This document shows, in pieces, positions 7,317-16,523 of a stretch of 64,000 nucleotides of DNA. The notes below the pieces were generated by a model. The model had not been told where the DNA came from. It worked only from the letters and a program-made list of their open reading frames with translations, and searched no databases. This stretch comes from an uncultured Tateyamaria sp. GTDB lineage: Bacteria > Pseudomonadota > Alphaproteobacteria > Rhodobacterales > Rhodobacteraceae. The stretch covers positions 992,001 through 1,056,000 of the forward strand of contig NZ_CANNDN010000001.1 in assembly GCF_947503465.1 (NCBI RefSeq), written 5' to 3'. The translations under genes were made by a program, and so were the position numbers. How positions within the stretch are numbered: the first letter of the stretch is position 1; every line of letters starts with the position of its first letter.

Positions 7317-10300
7317 ATGCCCGACTTCCAGAAAATCCTGATTGCCAACCGGGGCGAGATCGCCATCCGCATCATGCGTGCCGCGAACGAGATGGGCAAG
7401 AGAACGGTCGCCGTCTTCGCCGAGGAGGACAAGCTGGGCCTGCACCGGTTCAAGGCGGACGAAGCCTACCGCATCGGCGAGGGGCTGGGCCCGGTGGCCG
7501 CCTACCTGAGCATTGACGAAATGATCCGTGTGGCGCGCGAAAGCGGCGCCGACGCCATCCACCCCGGCTATGGTCTGTTGTCCGAAAACCCTGACTTCGT
7601 GGATGCCTGCGAGAAAAACGGCATCACCTTCATCGGCCCCAAATCCGAAACCATGCGCGCGCTCGGCGACAAGGCCAGCGCCCGCCGGGTCGCGATCGAA
7701 GCGGGTGTGCCCGTCATCCCCGCGACCGAAGTGCTGGGCGACGACATGGACGCTATCCGGAAAGCGGCGAAAGAGGTCGGGTACCCCCTGATGCTCAAGG
7801 CGTCCTGGGGCGGCGGCGGTCGCGGCATGCGCCCGATCCTTGCCGAAGACGAGGTCGAGGAAAAAGTGCTCGAAGGCCGCCGCGAGGCCGAAGCCGCCTT
7901 TGGCAACGGCGAAGGGTATCTTGAAAAGATGATCACCCGCGCCCGCCATGTCGAGGTGCAGATCCTGGGCGACAAGCACGGCGGCATGTACCACCTGTTT
8001 GAGCGCGATTGTTCCGTCCAGCGCCGCAACCAAAAAGTGGTCGAGCGCGCCCCCGCCCCCTACCTGACCGACGCCAAGCGCACCGAAATCTGCGAGCTTG
8101 GCTACAAGATCTGCAAACACGTGAACTACGAATGCGCAGGCACGGTCGAATTCCTGATGGATATGGAAACCTCCAAGTTCTACTTCATCGAGGTAAACCC
8201 CCGCGTGCAGGTCGAACACACCGTCACAGAGGAAGTGACCGGCATCGACATCGTGCGCGCCCAGATCCTGATTGCCGAAGGCAAGCCGATTGACGAAGCG
8301 ACGGGCAAGGCCAGCCAGAAGGACATCGTCCTGACCGGGCACGCCCTGCAAACCCGCGTCACCACCGAAGACCCGCAAAACAACTTCATCCCCGACTACG
8401 GCCGCATCACCGCCTACCGCTCGGCCACGGGCATGGGCATCCGTCTGGATGGCGGCACCGCCTATGCGGGCGGCGTCATCACCCGCTACTATGACAGCCT
8501 GCTGACCAAGGTGACGTCCAAGGGCCCGACACCCGAAATCGCCATCGCCCGCATGGACCGTGCCCTGCGCGAATTCCGTATTCGCGGCGTGTCGACCAAC
8601 ATCGCGTTTGTCGAAAACCTGCTCAAACACCCGACCTTCCTGTCGAACGAATACACCACCAAGTTCATCGACGAGACGCCGGAGCTGTTCCAGTTCCCCA
8701 AACGGCGCGACCGCGGCACCAAGGTGCTGACCTATATCGCCGACATCACCGTGAACGGGCACCCCGAGGTCAAGGACCGCCCCCGCCCCCGCGCCGATAT
8801 CAAGAACCCCAAACCGCCCACCTTGCAGGCCGACCCGTCGCACCAGATGGGCACACGCAACCTGCTGGAACAGAAGGGCCCGCAGGCGGTCGCCGACTGG
8901 ATGAAACAGCAACAGCAATTGCTGATCACCGACACGACCATGCGCGACGGACACCAGTCGCTGCTTGCCACCCGCATGCGCAGCTACGACATGATCAAGG
9001 TGGCGCCGGCCTATTCGGCCAACCTGCCACAGCTGTTCTCGATGGAATGCTGGGGCGGGGCCACGTTCGATGTCGCCTACCGCTTTTTGCAGGAATGCCC
9101 CTGGCAGCGCCTGCGCGACCTGCGCGAGCGTATGCCCAACCTGATGACGCAAATGCTGCTGCGCGGGGCCAACGGCGTTGGCTACACCAACTACCCCGAC
9201 AACGTGGTGCAGGAATTCGTGCGCGTGGCGGCGACCAGCGGGGTGGACGTGTTCCGCGTCTTCGACAGCCTCAACTGGGTCGAAAACATGCGCGTCGCCA
9301 TGGACGCGGTGCAGGACCAGAACAAGATCTGCGAAGGCACGGTGTGCTACACCGGCGACATCATGGACCCCGACCGGGCCAAGTATGACCTGAAATACTA
9401 TGTCGACATGGGCAACCAGCTGAAAGCGGCAGGCGCCCACATCCTTGGCCTCAAGGACATGGCGGGCCTTCTGAAACCCGCTGCCGCCACGCAACTGATC
9501 CGCGCGCTCAAACAAGAGGTGGGCCTGCCGATCCACTTCCATACCCACGACACCGCAGGCTCTGCCGTCGCCACCATCCTCGCTGCGTCCGAGGCAGGCG
9601 TGGACGCCGTCGATTGCGCCATGGACGCGCTGTCGGGCAACACGTCACAGGCCACGCTCGGCACCGTGGTACAGGCGCTGCAGCACACCGACCGCGACAC
9701 CGGGCTCGACATCGATGCGGTGCGCGACATCTCGGATTACTGGGATGCGGTCCGCGCCCACTACGCCGCGTTTGAAAGCGGCATGCAGGCCCCAAGTTCC
9801 GAAGTCTATCTGCACGAAATGCCCGGTGGCCAGTTCACCAACCTCAAAGCGCAGGCGCGCAGCCTCGGCCTTGAAGAACGCTGGCCCGAGGTCGCGCGCA
9901 CCTATGCGGACGTGAACCAGATGTTCGGCGACATCGTGAAGGTTACGCCGTCGTCCAAGGTGGTGGGCGACATGGCCCTGATGATGGTGTCCCAGGGGCT
10001 GACACGGGAAGAGGTCGAAGACCCCGCAAAGGACGTCGCCTTTCCCGACAGTGTCGTCGACATGATGCGTGGCAATCTGGGCCGGCCTCCGGGCGGTTTC
10101 CCGCAGGGCATCCAGCAAAAGGTGCTCAAGGGAGAACAGCCAAACACCGCCCGCCCCGGCGCGGACGTGCCCCCCGTTGATCTGGAAGACACCCGTGCCG
10201 ACCTCTCCAAACAGCTTGAAGGCAAGGCCGTCGATGACGAGGACCTGTCGGGCTACCTGATGTATCCCAAGGTCTTTCTGGATTACATGGGCCGCCACCG

Positions 10301-10763
10301 GATTTACGGCCCGGTCCGGGCGTTGCCGACCAACACCTTCTTCTATGGCATGAAACCCGGCGACCAGATCACGGCAGAGATCGACCCGGGCAAGACCCTC
10401 GAAATCCGCCTGCAAGCGGTGGGTGAAACCAACGAAGACGGCGAAGTGCGCGTGTTCTTCGAGTTGAACGGCCAGCCCCGCACCATCCGCGTGCCGAACC
10501 GCCTGGTGAAATCGCAAACCGTCTCGCGGCCCAAGGCCGAAGACGGCAACGCCTCACATGTCGGCGCGCCCATGCCGGGCGTTGTCGCCAGCGTGGGCGT
10601 CACAGCAGGCCAGGAGGTCTGCGAAGGCGATCTGCTGCTGACCATCGAGGCCATGAAGATGGAAACCGGCATCCACGCCGAACGCGACGCGGTGGTCAAG
10701 GCGGTGCACGTCGCGGCGGGCGGTCAGATCGACGCCAAGGACCTGCTGGTCGAACTGGAATGA
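7317..10763 (+). CDS. pyc: Pyruvate carboxylase
   Basis: A 1148-residue biotin enzyme making oxaloacetate from pyruvate and bicarbonate for anaplerosis. Domain order: biotin carboxylase (about 1-460, starting KILIANRGEIAIRI), carboxyltransferase (DTTMRDGHQSLLATRMR at about 540), the conserved PYC/OADA domain, and a C-terminal biotinyl domain with EAMKMET, the biotinylated Lys at about residue 1114. Length and order are normal for the single-chain enzyme. GGGGGAG precedes the ATG at 7317. Roseobacters rely on Pyc for anaplerotic CO2 fixation. Confidence 0.98.
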   Translation: MPDFQKILIANRGEIAIRIMRAANEMGKRTVAVFAEEDKLGLHRFKADEAYRIGEGLGPVAAYLSIDEMIRVARESGADAIHPGYGLLSENPDFVDACEKNGITFIGPKSETMRALGDKASARRVAIEAGVPVIPATEVLGDDMDAIRKAAKEVGYPLMLKASWGGGGRGMRPILAEDEVEEKVLEGRREAEAAFGNGEGYLEKMITRARHVEVQILGDKHGGMYHLFERDCSVQRRNQKVVERAPAPYLTDAKRTEICELGYKICKHVNYECAGTVEFLMDMETSKFYFIEVNPRVQVEHTVTEEVTGIDIVRAQILIAEGKPIDEATGKASQKDIVLTGHALQTRVTTEDPQNNFIPDYGRITAYRSATGMGIRLDGGTAYAGGVITRYYDSLLTKVTSKGPTPEIAIARMDRALREFRIRGVSTNIAFVENLLKHPTFLSNEYTTKFIDETPELFQFPKRRDRGTKVLTYIADITVNGHPEVKDRPRPRADIKNPKPPTLQADPSHQMGTRNLLEQKGPQAVADWMKQQQQLLITDTTMRDGHQSLLATRMRSYDMIKVAPAYSANLPQLFSMECWGGATFDVAYRFLQECPWQRLRDLRERMPNLMTQMLLRGANGVGYTNYPDNVVQEFVRVAATSGVDVFRVFDSLNWVENMRVAMDAVQDQNKICEGTVCYTGDIMDPDRAKYDLKYYVDMGNQLKAAGAHILGLKDMAGLLKPAAATQLIRALKQEVGLPIHFHTHDTAGSAVATILAASEAGVDAVDCAMDALSGNTSQATLGTVVQALQHTDRDTGLDIDAVRDISDYWDAVRAHYAAFESGMQAPSSEVYLHEMPGGQFTNLKAQARSLGLEERWPEVARTYADVNQMFGDIVKVTPSSKVVGDMALMMVSQGLTREEVEDPAKDVAFPDSVVDMMRGNLGRPPGGFPQGIQQKVLKGEQPNTARPGADVPPVDLEDTRADLSKQLEGKAVDDEDLSGYLMYPKVFLDYMGRHRIYGPVRALPTNTFFYGMKPGDQITAEIDPGKTLEIRLQAVGETNEDGEVRVFFELNGQPRTIRVPNRLVKSQTVSRPKAEDGNASHVGAPMPGVVASVGVTAGQEVCEGDLLLTIEAMKMETGIHAERDAVVKAVHVAAGGQIDAKDLLVELE

Positions 10764-10816
10764 CGCGCCCGTCAGCCCGGTAGACACGCCCGGACCGACC
10801 ATGCCAGACTTCGGGC

Positions 10817-11536
10817 ATGGTCCCGGATAGTGTCTTGTCCAATGCGCTCCCGATGGCGCAACTGTCTGCCTCCGTTTATCGGCTCAAGGGCTGCGTGAAC
10901 GTCAAGGGCGTCTTTCCCGACGCGCTGGACAGCAGGACATTCGAATTTGCGCGGTTTCGCGTTCGGTTCGTCTTTGTCGAACTCGAAGACAGGTACGTCG
11001 TGTGTTTCCGAGGCTCGATCCTGCGCAGGGCAAGCTGGAAACTGAACGTCAGCACGAAGCTTGCAAAGATACCTTTCGGCATCGGCTCTCGCATGCACTC
11101 AGGCTATATGCGTCAGGCGTTGCGGGCCTATCACGCTTTGAAAGGGCGCCTTGGACGGGACAAGCCCGTCATTCTCGCAGGCCACAGCCAAGGGGGCGCG
11201 CTGGCCCTGTGCCTGGCAACGCATCTGGTACGCTATCAGCATCGCACAGACATTGCCGTGATGTCGTTCGGTCAACCAAAGGTCGGTGACGCGGGCTATT
11301 GCCGATATCTCGACCTCTACCGCCCGATCGAGGTCCAGAGGTTCGTAAATCTGGGCGATGGCGTCGCGTTGTGCCCACCCGTGGCGTTTGGGTACCAACA
11401 CTGTGAAATGCCCCGGTATTTGCTGGGCAACCGCACCGCCACGGACAGCGCGCGGTTCCGGTTTGGCGCCATGCGAACGCTGAGGAAGCATCCCGTTGCC
11501 CTCTATGTTCAAAACCTCGAAGCGCCAACGCCTTAG
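10817..11536 (+). CDS. Lipase (class 3)-like alpha/beta hydrolase
   Basis: A 239-residue protein with the fungal-type lipase class 3 layout: oxyanion strand VVCFRGS (61-67), nucleophile elbow GHSQGG with Ser124, FGQPKVGD, then NLGDGVALCPP supplying the likely catalytic Asp, and a late His (RKHPVALY). No signal peptide is evident, so it may act in the cytoplasm. Substrate is unknown. An in-frame ATG at 10853 is an alternative start. The next gene begins 17 bp after its stop. Confidence 0.8.
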   Translation: MVPDSVLSNALPMAQLSASVYRLKGCVNVKGVFPDALDSRTFEFARFRVRFVFVELEDRYVVCFRGSILRRASWKLNVSTKLAKIPFGIGSRMHSGYMRQALRAYHALKGRLGRDKPVILAGHSQGGALALCLATHLVRYQHRTDIAVMSFGQPKVGDAGYCRYLDLYRPIEVQRFVNLGDGVALCPPVAFGYQHCEMPRYLLGNRTATDSARFRFGAMRTLRKHPVALYVQNLEAPTP

Positions 11537-11553
11537 GGATCGGGCAAAGCGTT

Positions 11554-12285
11554 TTGACCGTGCAACCGCCACCACTCTCCGCTTGGGCGCTTGATGCCAC
11601 GCCCCTCCCCCTGCCCGGCGGACACCGCAACACTGTGCTGCGCGTGGGCGACCACGTTCTGAAGACAACGCGCCGGTCCGAGGCCGGCATCTCGTGGCTC
11701 CTGCCGGTCTTTGATCTGCTGCAACAGCACGGCCTCCGTGCCCCGCGCCCGCTCCGCAGCGCCCATGGCACGCTGATCGTGGACGGCTGGACATGCGAGC
11801 CCTTCGTCACGGGCACCCCGTGCGACCCGGCCCATGTGCGCGCAATCTGGCCACACGTCAGCCGCTCCACGCGGCAGATCCGGCAACGGCCCGGTTTCTC
11901 TGCCGCACGGGCGCTGTGTCATGTGCCGCGCGGCGGTGACATCGACCTGACCCGCCTGCCTGCCCCGCTGGCGCGCGCGATCCGCCAAGCATGGCACGCG
12001 CTGCCACCCGAACCGTCCGGCGCCGTGCATGGCGACCTCACCCCATCCAACCTGATCCGATCGGGTAACCGGATCGCCGTCATCGACTGGGACGAGGCGC
12101 GGATGGATCACCCCGCCTTTGACCGCGTGGCACTGGGCACCGGAACGGAAACCGAACGGCACGCGGCAGCGGCTTGGGAAATCGCCTGCTCGTGGCACAT
12201 CGAACCGGATCACGCCCGCGCATTGGTCAAACCGTTTCTCGCACACCACAGGCGCATCAGAAAACCGGCCCGCCCCTCTTGTTGA
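11554..12285 (+). CDS. APH-like phosphotransferase/kinase
   Basis: A 243-residue aminoglycoside-phosphotransferase-like kinase. The catalytic loop VHGDLTPSNLI (Brenner motif HGDxxxxN) at about 165-175 and the metal-binding IDWDEARMD at about 184-192 are clear, as is a degenerate N-lobe (VLKTTRR). The small size suggests a metabolite or antibiotic kinase, not a choline kinase. The start is TTG (11554), with an in-frame GTG two codons later as alternative. Substrate cannot be inferred. Confidence 0.8.
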   Translation: MTVQPPPLSAWALDATPLPLPGGHRNTVLRVGDHVLKTTRRSEAGISWLLPVFDLLQQHGLRAPRPLRSAHGTLIVDGWTCEPFVTGTPCDPAHVRAIWPHVSRSTRQIRQRPGFSAARALCHVPRGGDIDLTRLPAPLARAIRQAWHALPPEPSGAVHGDLTPSNLIRSGNRIAVIDWDEARMDHPAFDRVALGTGTETERHAAAAWEIACSWHIEPDHARALVKPFLAHHRRIRKPARPSC

Positions 12286-12313
12286 ACGGCACAGGCTCGC
12301 GCACAACACCGAC

Positions 12314-12787
12314 ATGTTAAGCAAAACCCTCGGCACCAGCCGCTTCATGATCGTTCTGGCCGTCCTCGGCTCGCTGCTCGCGGCAGCGACCCTGCTGATC
12401 TACGGCCTTCTCGAAACCGGCCAACTGATCTGGGCCACCATCGAAAGCGGCGAGGTGTCGCGCAAGGGGGCCAAGGCGCTGGCGCTCGAGTTCATCGAGA
12501 TCGTGGACCTGTTCCTTTTGGGCACCGTGTTCTACATCATCGCGCTGGGTCTGTACGAATTGTTCATCAGCGCCGAGATCGACGTGCCCGGCTGGCTGTC
12601 GATCAAAACGCTCGATGACCTGAAGAACAAGCTGATCGCCGTGGTCATCGTCGTGCTGGGTGTGCTGTTTCTGGGCCAGGTCGTCGGCTGGGACGGCGAA
12701 ACGGACCTGTTGGGCTATGGCGCCTCCTGTGCGCTGGTGATTGCGGCGCTCACCTACTTCCTGTCGACCAAGACGGGGTCCAAATAA
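12314..12787 (+). CDS. YqhA-family (UPF0114) membrane protein
   Basis: A 157-residue inner-membrane protein with three or four hydrophobic segments (about 10-32, 55-80, 105-123, 130-148). It shows UPF0114/YqhA features: FMIVLAVLGSLLAAATLLIYG, and VDLFLLGTVFYIIALGLYELF followed by LDDLKNKL. Biochemical role is not established for the family. ATG 12314 gives the standard N-terminus; the upstream extension overlaps the kinase gene in another frame. Confidence 0.88.
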   Translation: MLSKTLGTSRFMIVLAVLGSLLAAATLLIYGLLETGQLIWATIESGEVSRKGAKALALEFIEIVDLFLLGTVFYIIALGLYELFISAEIDVPGWLSIKTLDDLKNKLIAVVIVVLGVLFLGQVVGWDGETDLLGYGASCALVIAALTYFLSTKTGSK

Positions 12788-12871
12788 GCCGCCACGCACA
12801 AGTGTTTGCAGACTGAAACAACCGGTCTCACCGCCCTTGCAAAGCTCACATGCTGCGGAAAGGGTGCGCGC

Positions 12872-14029
12872 ATGACCACCCTTCCCTCCAGCCGCGCCAC
12901 ATGGTTGGCCGTTTCCGCCATGTTCGTGCTGAACGGCGCGCTCTACGGCATGTGGGCCTCGCGTATCCCCGCCGCGGCCCGGCTGCACGCGCTGGACGAG
13001 GCCGATCTGGGGCTTCTCCTGCTGCTGCTTGCAGGCGGGGCCATCGCCGCGTTTCCGCTGGCCGGGCGCTGTGCCGACAGGTTCGGCGCGGCCCCCGTCA
13101 CGCTGGCCATCGCCGTGGCCTATGCGGGCGCGCTCTGCCTCATCGGACTTGCGCCTACGGTTCTGCTGCTCGCCCTTGCGCTGTTTTTCTTCGGGGCCAC
13201 CCACGGGGCCATGGACGTTGCCATGAACACCTGGGCGGGCGAGGCTGAAACACATATCGCGCGGCCGGTCATGTCGTCCTTCCATGCCATGTTCAGCCTG
13301 GGCGCAGGGCTCGGGGCCGCCTCGGGCTACGGGGCCGAGCGGCTCGGCATCGGCATCGCGCCGCATTTCCTTGTCGGATCGCTGGGCATCCTGGTGATCA
13401 CCGTCGCGCTTGCCCGTATCCCGTGGTCCGCGCCAGACCGGACATCGGTCGACGGCACACCGCTGTTTCCGATCCCACGCGGCCCGCTGATTGCCGTGGG
13501 CCTGATCGCGTTCTGCTCGTCCATGGGCGAAGGGGCCATGGTGGATTGGAGCGCGCTGTACCTCGTTGACATCGCGCAGGTGGATGCCGCCAACGCCGCA
13601 CTCGGCTATACCGTCTTTTCCATTGCCATGGTGATCACCCGCCTTCTGGGGGACCAGGTCACACACAGGGTGGGACCGGTGCGCACCGCGCGGATCGCCG
13701 GCGGTTTCGCGACGGCCGGCACTCTGTGCGCCGTGGTCTTTGCCAGCTACGGCATGGCGCTTCTGGGCTTTGCGCTCATGGGCGTGGGCTATGCCGTGAT
13801 CATGCCGCTGGCATTCTCGCGGGCGGCCCGCGACCCGCACCTGCCGCCCGGCACCGCCATCGCAAGCGTGGCGACGCTGGGCTATGGCGGTCTTTTGCTG
13901 GGGCCACCGATCATCGGGTTTGTCGCCCATGCCACGTCACTGCGGCTGGGCTTTGGCGTGCTGGCGGCGCTGGCCGCATTGATCGTCGTGCTGGCCTACG
14001 CCGTGCGCCGCCCTCACCCCTTGTTATAG
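12872..14029 (+). CDS. MFS transporter (YbjJ/FucP-like)
   Basis: A 385-residue major facilitator with 12 predicted membrane helices. The motif-A-like loop GRCADRFGAAPV lies between helices 2 and 3, and the N-terminus (MFVLNGALYGMWASRIPAAA) resembles YbjJ-type carriers, some of which move sugars or drugs. The start at 12872 has GGAAAGG upstream. Its last 16 bases overlap the convergent NTF2-like gene. Substrate unknown. Confidence 0.88.
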   Translation: MTTLPSSRATWLAVSAMFVLNGALYGMWASRIPAAARLHALDEADLGLLLLLLAGGAIAAFPLAGRCADRFGAAPVTLAIAVAYAGALCLIGLAPTVLLLALALFFFGATHGAMDVAMNTWAGEAETHIARPVMSSFHAMFSLGAGLGAASGYGAERLGIGIAPHFLVGSLGILVITVALARIPWSAPDRTSVDGTPLFPIPRGPLIAVGLIAFCSSMGEGAMVDWSALYLVDIAQVDAANAALGYTVFSIAMVITRLLGDQVTHRVGPVRTARIAGGFATAGTLCAVVFASYGMALLGFALMGVGYAVIMPLAFSRAARDPHLPPGTAIASVATLGYGGLLLGPPIIGFVAHATSLRLGFGVLAALAALIVVLAYAVRRPHPLL

Positions 14030-14364
14030 TAGAAGACCTCGCGGACGACCTTGCCGTCCTTCCACGTCTGAAAGGCGACCTGACGCTGGATGAACCGCGG
14101 ACCACCTTTCGGCTCCATGTCGAATTCCCACTCGACAGCGGCCTCATCGCCATCCACCGCGACACGGCCCACCCTGGCGCCGTGAAAGGTGACATTGGCG
14201 ACGAACTGCTCTTCGAAGGCGCGGTTGGCGTCCTTGCCAACGCGGTCCTCGACCCCGTTCTCGCTCATCACCACATCATCGGCATAATAGGCCTCGAAGG
14301 TTTCGAGGATCTCACCCCGCAGGGTGCCGTCAATCACGGCTTGTACGTCGTCACGAATGGACAT
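14014..14364 (-). CDS. SnoaL/NTF2-like small protein
   Basis: A 116-residue nuclear-transport-factor-2-like protein in a single alpha+beta cone: helical MSIRDDVQAVIDGTLRGE, FEAYYADDVVMSENG, and terminal strands VAFQTWKDGKVVREVFYYNKG. Such folds serve as small enzymes or ligand-binding proteins; this one has no diagnostic active site. It is convergent with the MFS gene and divergent from the VOC gene. Confidence 0.85.
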   Translation of the reverse strand: MSIRDDVQAVIDGTLRGEILETFEAYYADDVVMSENGVEDRVGKDANRAFEEQFVANVTFHGARVGRVAVDGDEAAVEWEFDMEPKGGPRFIQRQVAFQTWKDGKVVREVFYYNKG

Positions 14365-14435
14365 CTGGTGTCTCCTTGGTTAGCTGAGCGTCAGATAGGG
14401 CGCGCCCGTAACGCACACATCAGCAATAAATCCGC

Positions 14436-14828
14436 ATGAAAGGTGCAAATTTGCACATACAATGCTTCTCCATCCTCGTGCCGGACTATGACCAGGGTCT
14501 TTCATATTTCTGTGGTGTCCTTGGGTTCGAACGGGTTGCGGATATCGACCAGGGACGCAAGCGCTGGGTCGAAGTGCGCGCGCCCGGCGCGCAGACCTCC
14601 ATCGTTCTGGCCCGCGCCGACACGCCCGAACAGGTCGCTGCCATCGGTGCACAAGGCGGCGGCCGGGTCTGGCTGTTCCTGCATACCGATGATTTCGCGG
14701 CAGACCACGCCCGGCTCACAGCCAACGGTGTGACATTCGAAGAGGCACCGCGCACGGAACCCTACGGCACTGTCGCGGTGTTTCGCGATCCGTTCGGAAA
14801 CCGCTGGGACCTGATCCAGCGGACCTAG
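14436..14828 (+). CDS. VOC-family (glyoxalase/bleomycin resistance-like) protein
   Basis: A 130-residue vicinal-oxygen-chelate protein with two beta-alpha-beta-beta-beta modules. N-terminal His8 (NLHIQCFSILVPDYDQGL) and the C-terminal FRDPFGNRWDLIQ segment are typical, the latter providing the metal-ligand region. Function may be lyase, dioxygenase or antibiotic sequestration. Its stop codon overlaps the end of the convergent YHYH gene. Confidence 0.88.
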   Translation: MKGANLHIQCFSILVPDYDQGLSYFCGVLGFERVADIDQGRKRWVEVRAPGAQTSIVLARADTPEQVAAIGAQGGGRVWLFLHTDDFAADHARLTANGVTFEEAPRTEPYGTVAVFRDPFGNRWDLIQRT

Positions 14829-15718
14829 CGACGCTTGGCGAACCCCCGGCCCACGGCACCTTTCAGGCAACGCGGGATCACCGGATAGGTGTCCGTCAGA
14901 ATGTAGGCATAGGTGCCCTGTCGAAATTCTGCCGTCGTGATACGTGCCCCGTTGCAGACGTCCAGCATGCCCGCCCCCGCCACAAACGCATAGTCCTGCA
15001 TGAACGCGCCATCATACCGGCCGCCCGGTTGTGCCCCGCCCGGGCGCTGACCCGGCTTCAACCGATACGAAGACGTCATGCGGACAACCTTGCCATCCAC
15101 CTCTGCCGTCAGGGCGTAAATGGGAAACCCGTCCGCCGCAAAACCGATCAGGGGCGACGCTTCGTTTGCCGACCAGCCCAGTTGCTGCATCAGACCCACG
15201 GGCAGGCCATGATAGTGATAGGCGCCAGACGGCTGAACATGGGCGTAATTGGCATCCAGACCCAGCGGCACCGCCCCGCCCAGCGCGTTATAGGTCCAGC
15301 CCGAGCGCGGATCGCCCTGCCAGAACTCGGCGGCGTTGGGATCAAAGGGTACACCGTTCACGGCCACGCCAAAGGACGCGCCGCGCGGCAGATCGCGGAC
15401 CTGCCCGGCAGTTGGCCGCGCGGGCATTTCGAACCGGTAGGACTGCGCCGACACGCGGTGCGGGTTGCCGCGATTGGGAAAGGTCCCGATGGCGTGACCG
15501 GGCATCCCGTTCGAGGTGATGATGCGTGTGCCTCCGCGCACCTGCATGGACACCTGTGCCCCGCGCACGAACTGCCTTGCTGAACCCGGCGACACGGGCG
15601 CGGCATCGGTGGCGGTGTGCGCCCGCAATCGGGGCTGCGCGTCGCCGGATGCAACGCACCCGACAACGATGGACCCGGCCAGAACGAAAGACTTGATGGT
15701 TGAAACGGTAATGGGCAT
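14825..15718 (-). CDS. Secreted YHYH-domain protein
   Basis: A 297-residue exported protein. A hydrophobic signal segment (about 6-22, SFVLAGSIVVGCVASGDA) suggests Sec export, possibly as a lipoprotein at Cys. The YHYH motif appears as AYHYHGLP at about 193-200 and is followed by GFAADGFPIYAL, both diagnostic of the YHYH family. Start at 15718 has AAGGAG upstream. Proteins of this family are often near redox or metal genes but have no proven activity. The next upstream gene lies 26 bp away, also on the - strand. Confidence 0.85.
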   Translation of the reverse strand: MPITVSTIKSFVLAGSIVVGCVASGDAQPRLRAHTATDAAPVSPGSARQFVRGAQVSMQVRGGTRIITSNGMPGHAIGTFPNRGNPHRVSAQSYRFEMPARPTAGQVRDLPRGASFGVAVNGVPFDPNAAEFWQGDPRSGWTYNALGGAVPLGLDANYAHVQPSGAYHYHGLPVGLMQQLGWSANEASPLIGFAADGFPIYALTAEVDGKVVRMTSSYRLKPGQRPGGAQPGGRYDGAFMQDYAFVAGAGMLDVCNGARITTAEFRQGTYAYILTDTYPVIPRCLKGAVGRGFAKRR

Positions 15719-15744
15719 GACACTTCTCCTTGTTGCCAGGCCGT

Positions 15745-16119
15745 TCAAAACCCGGGGATGACGGTCACCGCCCCCTGCCCGGCCACCCCGAAATCCAGCA
15801 TCAGCGTGAAGATCGACGGCGGCCCACCGGCAAAGGTCAACCGGGCGGACACCGCCACATCCTGCGCAAATCCGATAGACACCGGACCGTCAAAGCGGAC
15901 ATCCGCGCCCGGCGCCCACACATCGCTCAGCACCAGCGGCGCACCCAGCCCCGTGACAACCAGATCGACCTCAAGGGCGCGCCCCGCCCCTGCGGCTCGT
16001 TCAACCCGGGCGATCATGTCCGGGCCGTGGGGCCCGTCATGGGCCGCACCGGGCCATGCCACCAGACAGGCACAGACACCGGCCAGCGCAGCGCAGAATG
16101 GACGTATGAAACGGCTCAT
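15745..16119 (-). CDS. Hypothetical periplasmic protein
   Basis: A 124-residue protein with a signal peptide (about 1-28, cleavage near AWPGAA-HDG) followed by an all-beta region. HDGPHGPD just after the signal could bind metal. It precedes the YHYH gene by 26 bp and is probably co-transcribed. The fold resembles small periplasmic copper-chaperone-like beta sandwiches (alternating strands VDLVVTGLG, VSARLTFAG), but the Met/His ligands of PCuAC are absent, so that name is not used. Start 16119 was chosen because it begins the signal peptide. Confidence 0.65.
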   Translation of the reverse strand: MSRFIRPFCAALAGVCACLVAWPGAAHDGPHGPDMIARVERAAGAGRALEVDLVVTGLGAPLVLSDVWAPGADVRFDGPVSIGFAQDVAVSARLTFAGGPPSIFTLMLDFGVAGQGAVTVIPGF

Positions 16120-16238
16120 GATCCTGTAACGGAACAGGCCCGGGTTTCTGTCGCGATCCTCCAAATTTTTTGCAATCACGCCGTTTTTCCTCTTGCAGGG
16201 CACGCCCGGTATAAGTATCTCACGCCTCACCCAAGGAA

Positions 16239-16313
16239 GCGGGCGTAGCTCAGGGGTAGAGCATAACCTTGCCAAGGTTAGGGTCGGGCGTTCGAATCGC
16301 CTCGCCCGCTCCA
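16239..16313 (+). tRNA. tRNA-Gly (GCC)
   Basis: Cloverleaf with acceptor GCGGGCG/CGCCCGC, discriminator T and encoded CCA. The anticodon stem TAACC/GGTTA encloses TTGCCAA, anticodon GCC. The T-arm has GTTCGAATC. A strong terminator follows 24 bp downstream. Confidence 0.97.
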
Positions 16314-16336
16314 ACATTCTCCCACACGGGAGCACG

Positions 16337-16370
16337 AAAAAAAGACCGCCAGCGCTGGCGGTCTTTTTTT
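16337..16370 (+). terminator. Terminator after tRNA-Gly
   Basis: Perfect inverted repeat: AGACCGCCAGC/GCTGGCGGTCT flanked by A7 on the left and T7 on the right, so it can work on both strands. It isolates the tRNA from the MBL gene. Confidence 0.95.
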
Positions 16371-16523
16371 GTTTCTTCTCAAACACTCGCAGCAATTGAC
16401 AAAACAGACGCAGGATTGTGAAAGATCGGGATCGGCGCCGTGTCTAGCCTGATTGACAGTTACCAACCTCACCGCGTCCCCCCCGAGGCTTGGATAACGC
16501 ACTCAGATGTCCGGAAGGTCGAA

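Noticed and set aside
7269-9548. 759-codon open frame antisense to pyc
   Set aside because: Shadow of GC-rich codon usage opposite a complete pyruvate carboxylase; no domain in its translation.
16193-16502. Short open frames over tRNA-Gly and its terminator on both strands
   Set aside because: They read through a tRNA and a terminator; such calls are a known annotation error.
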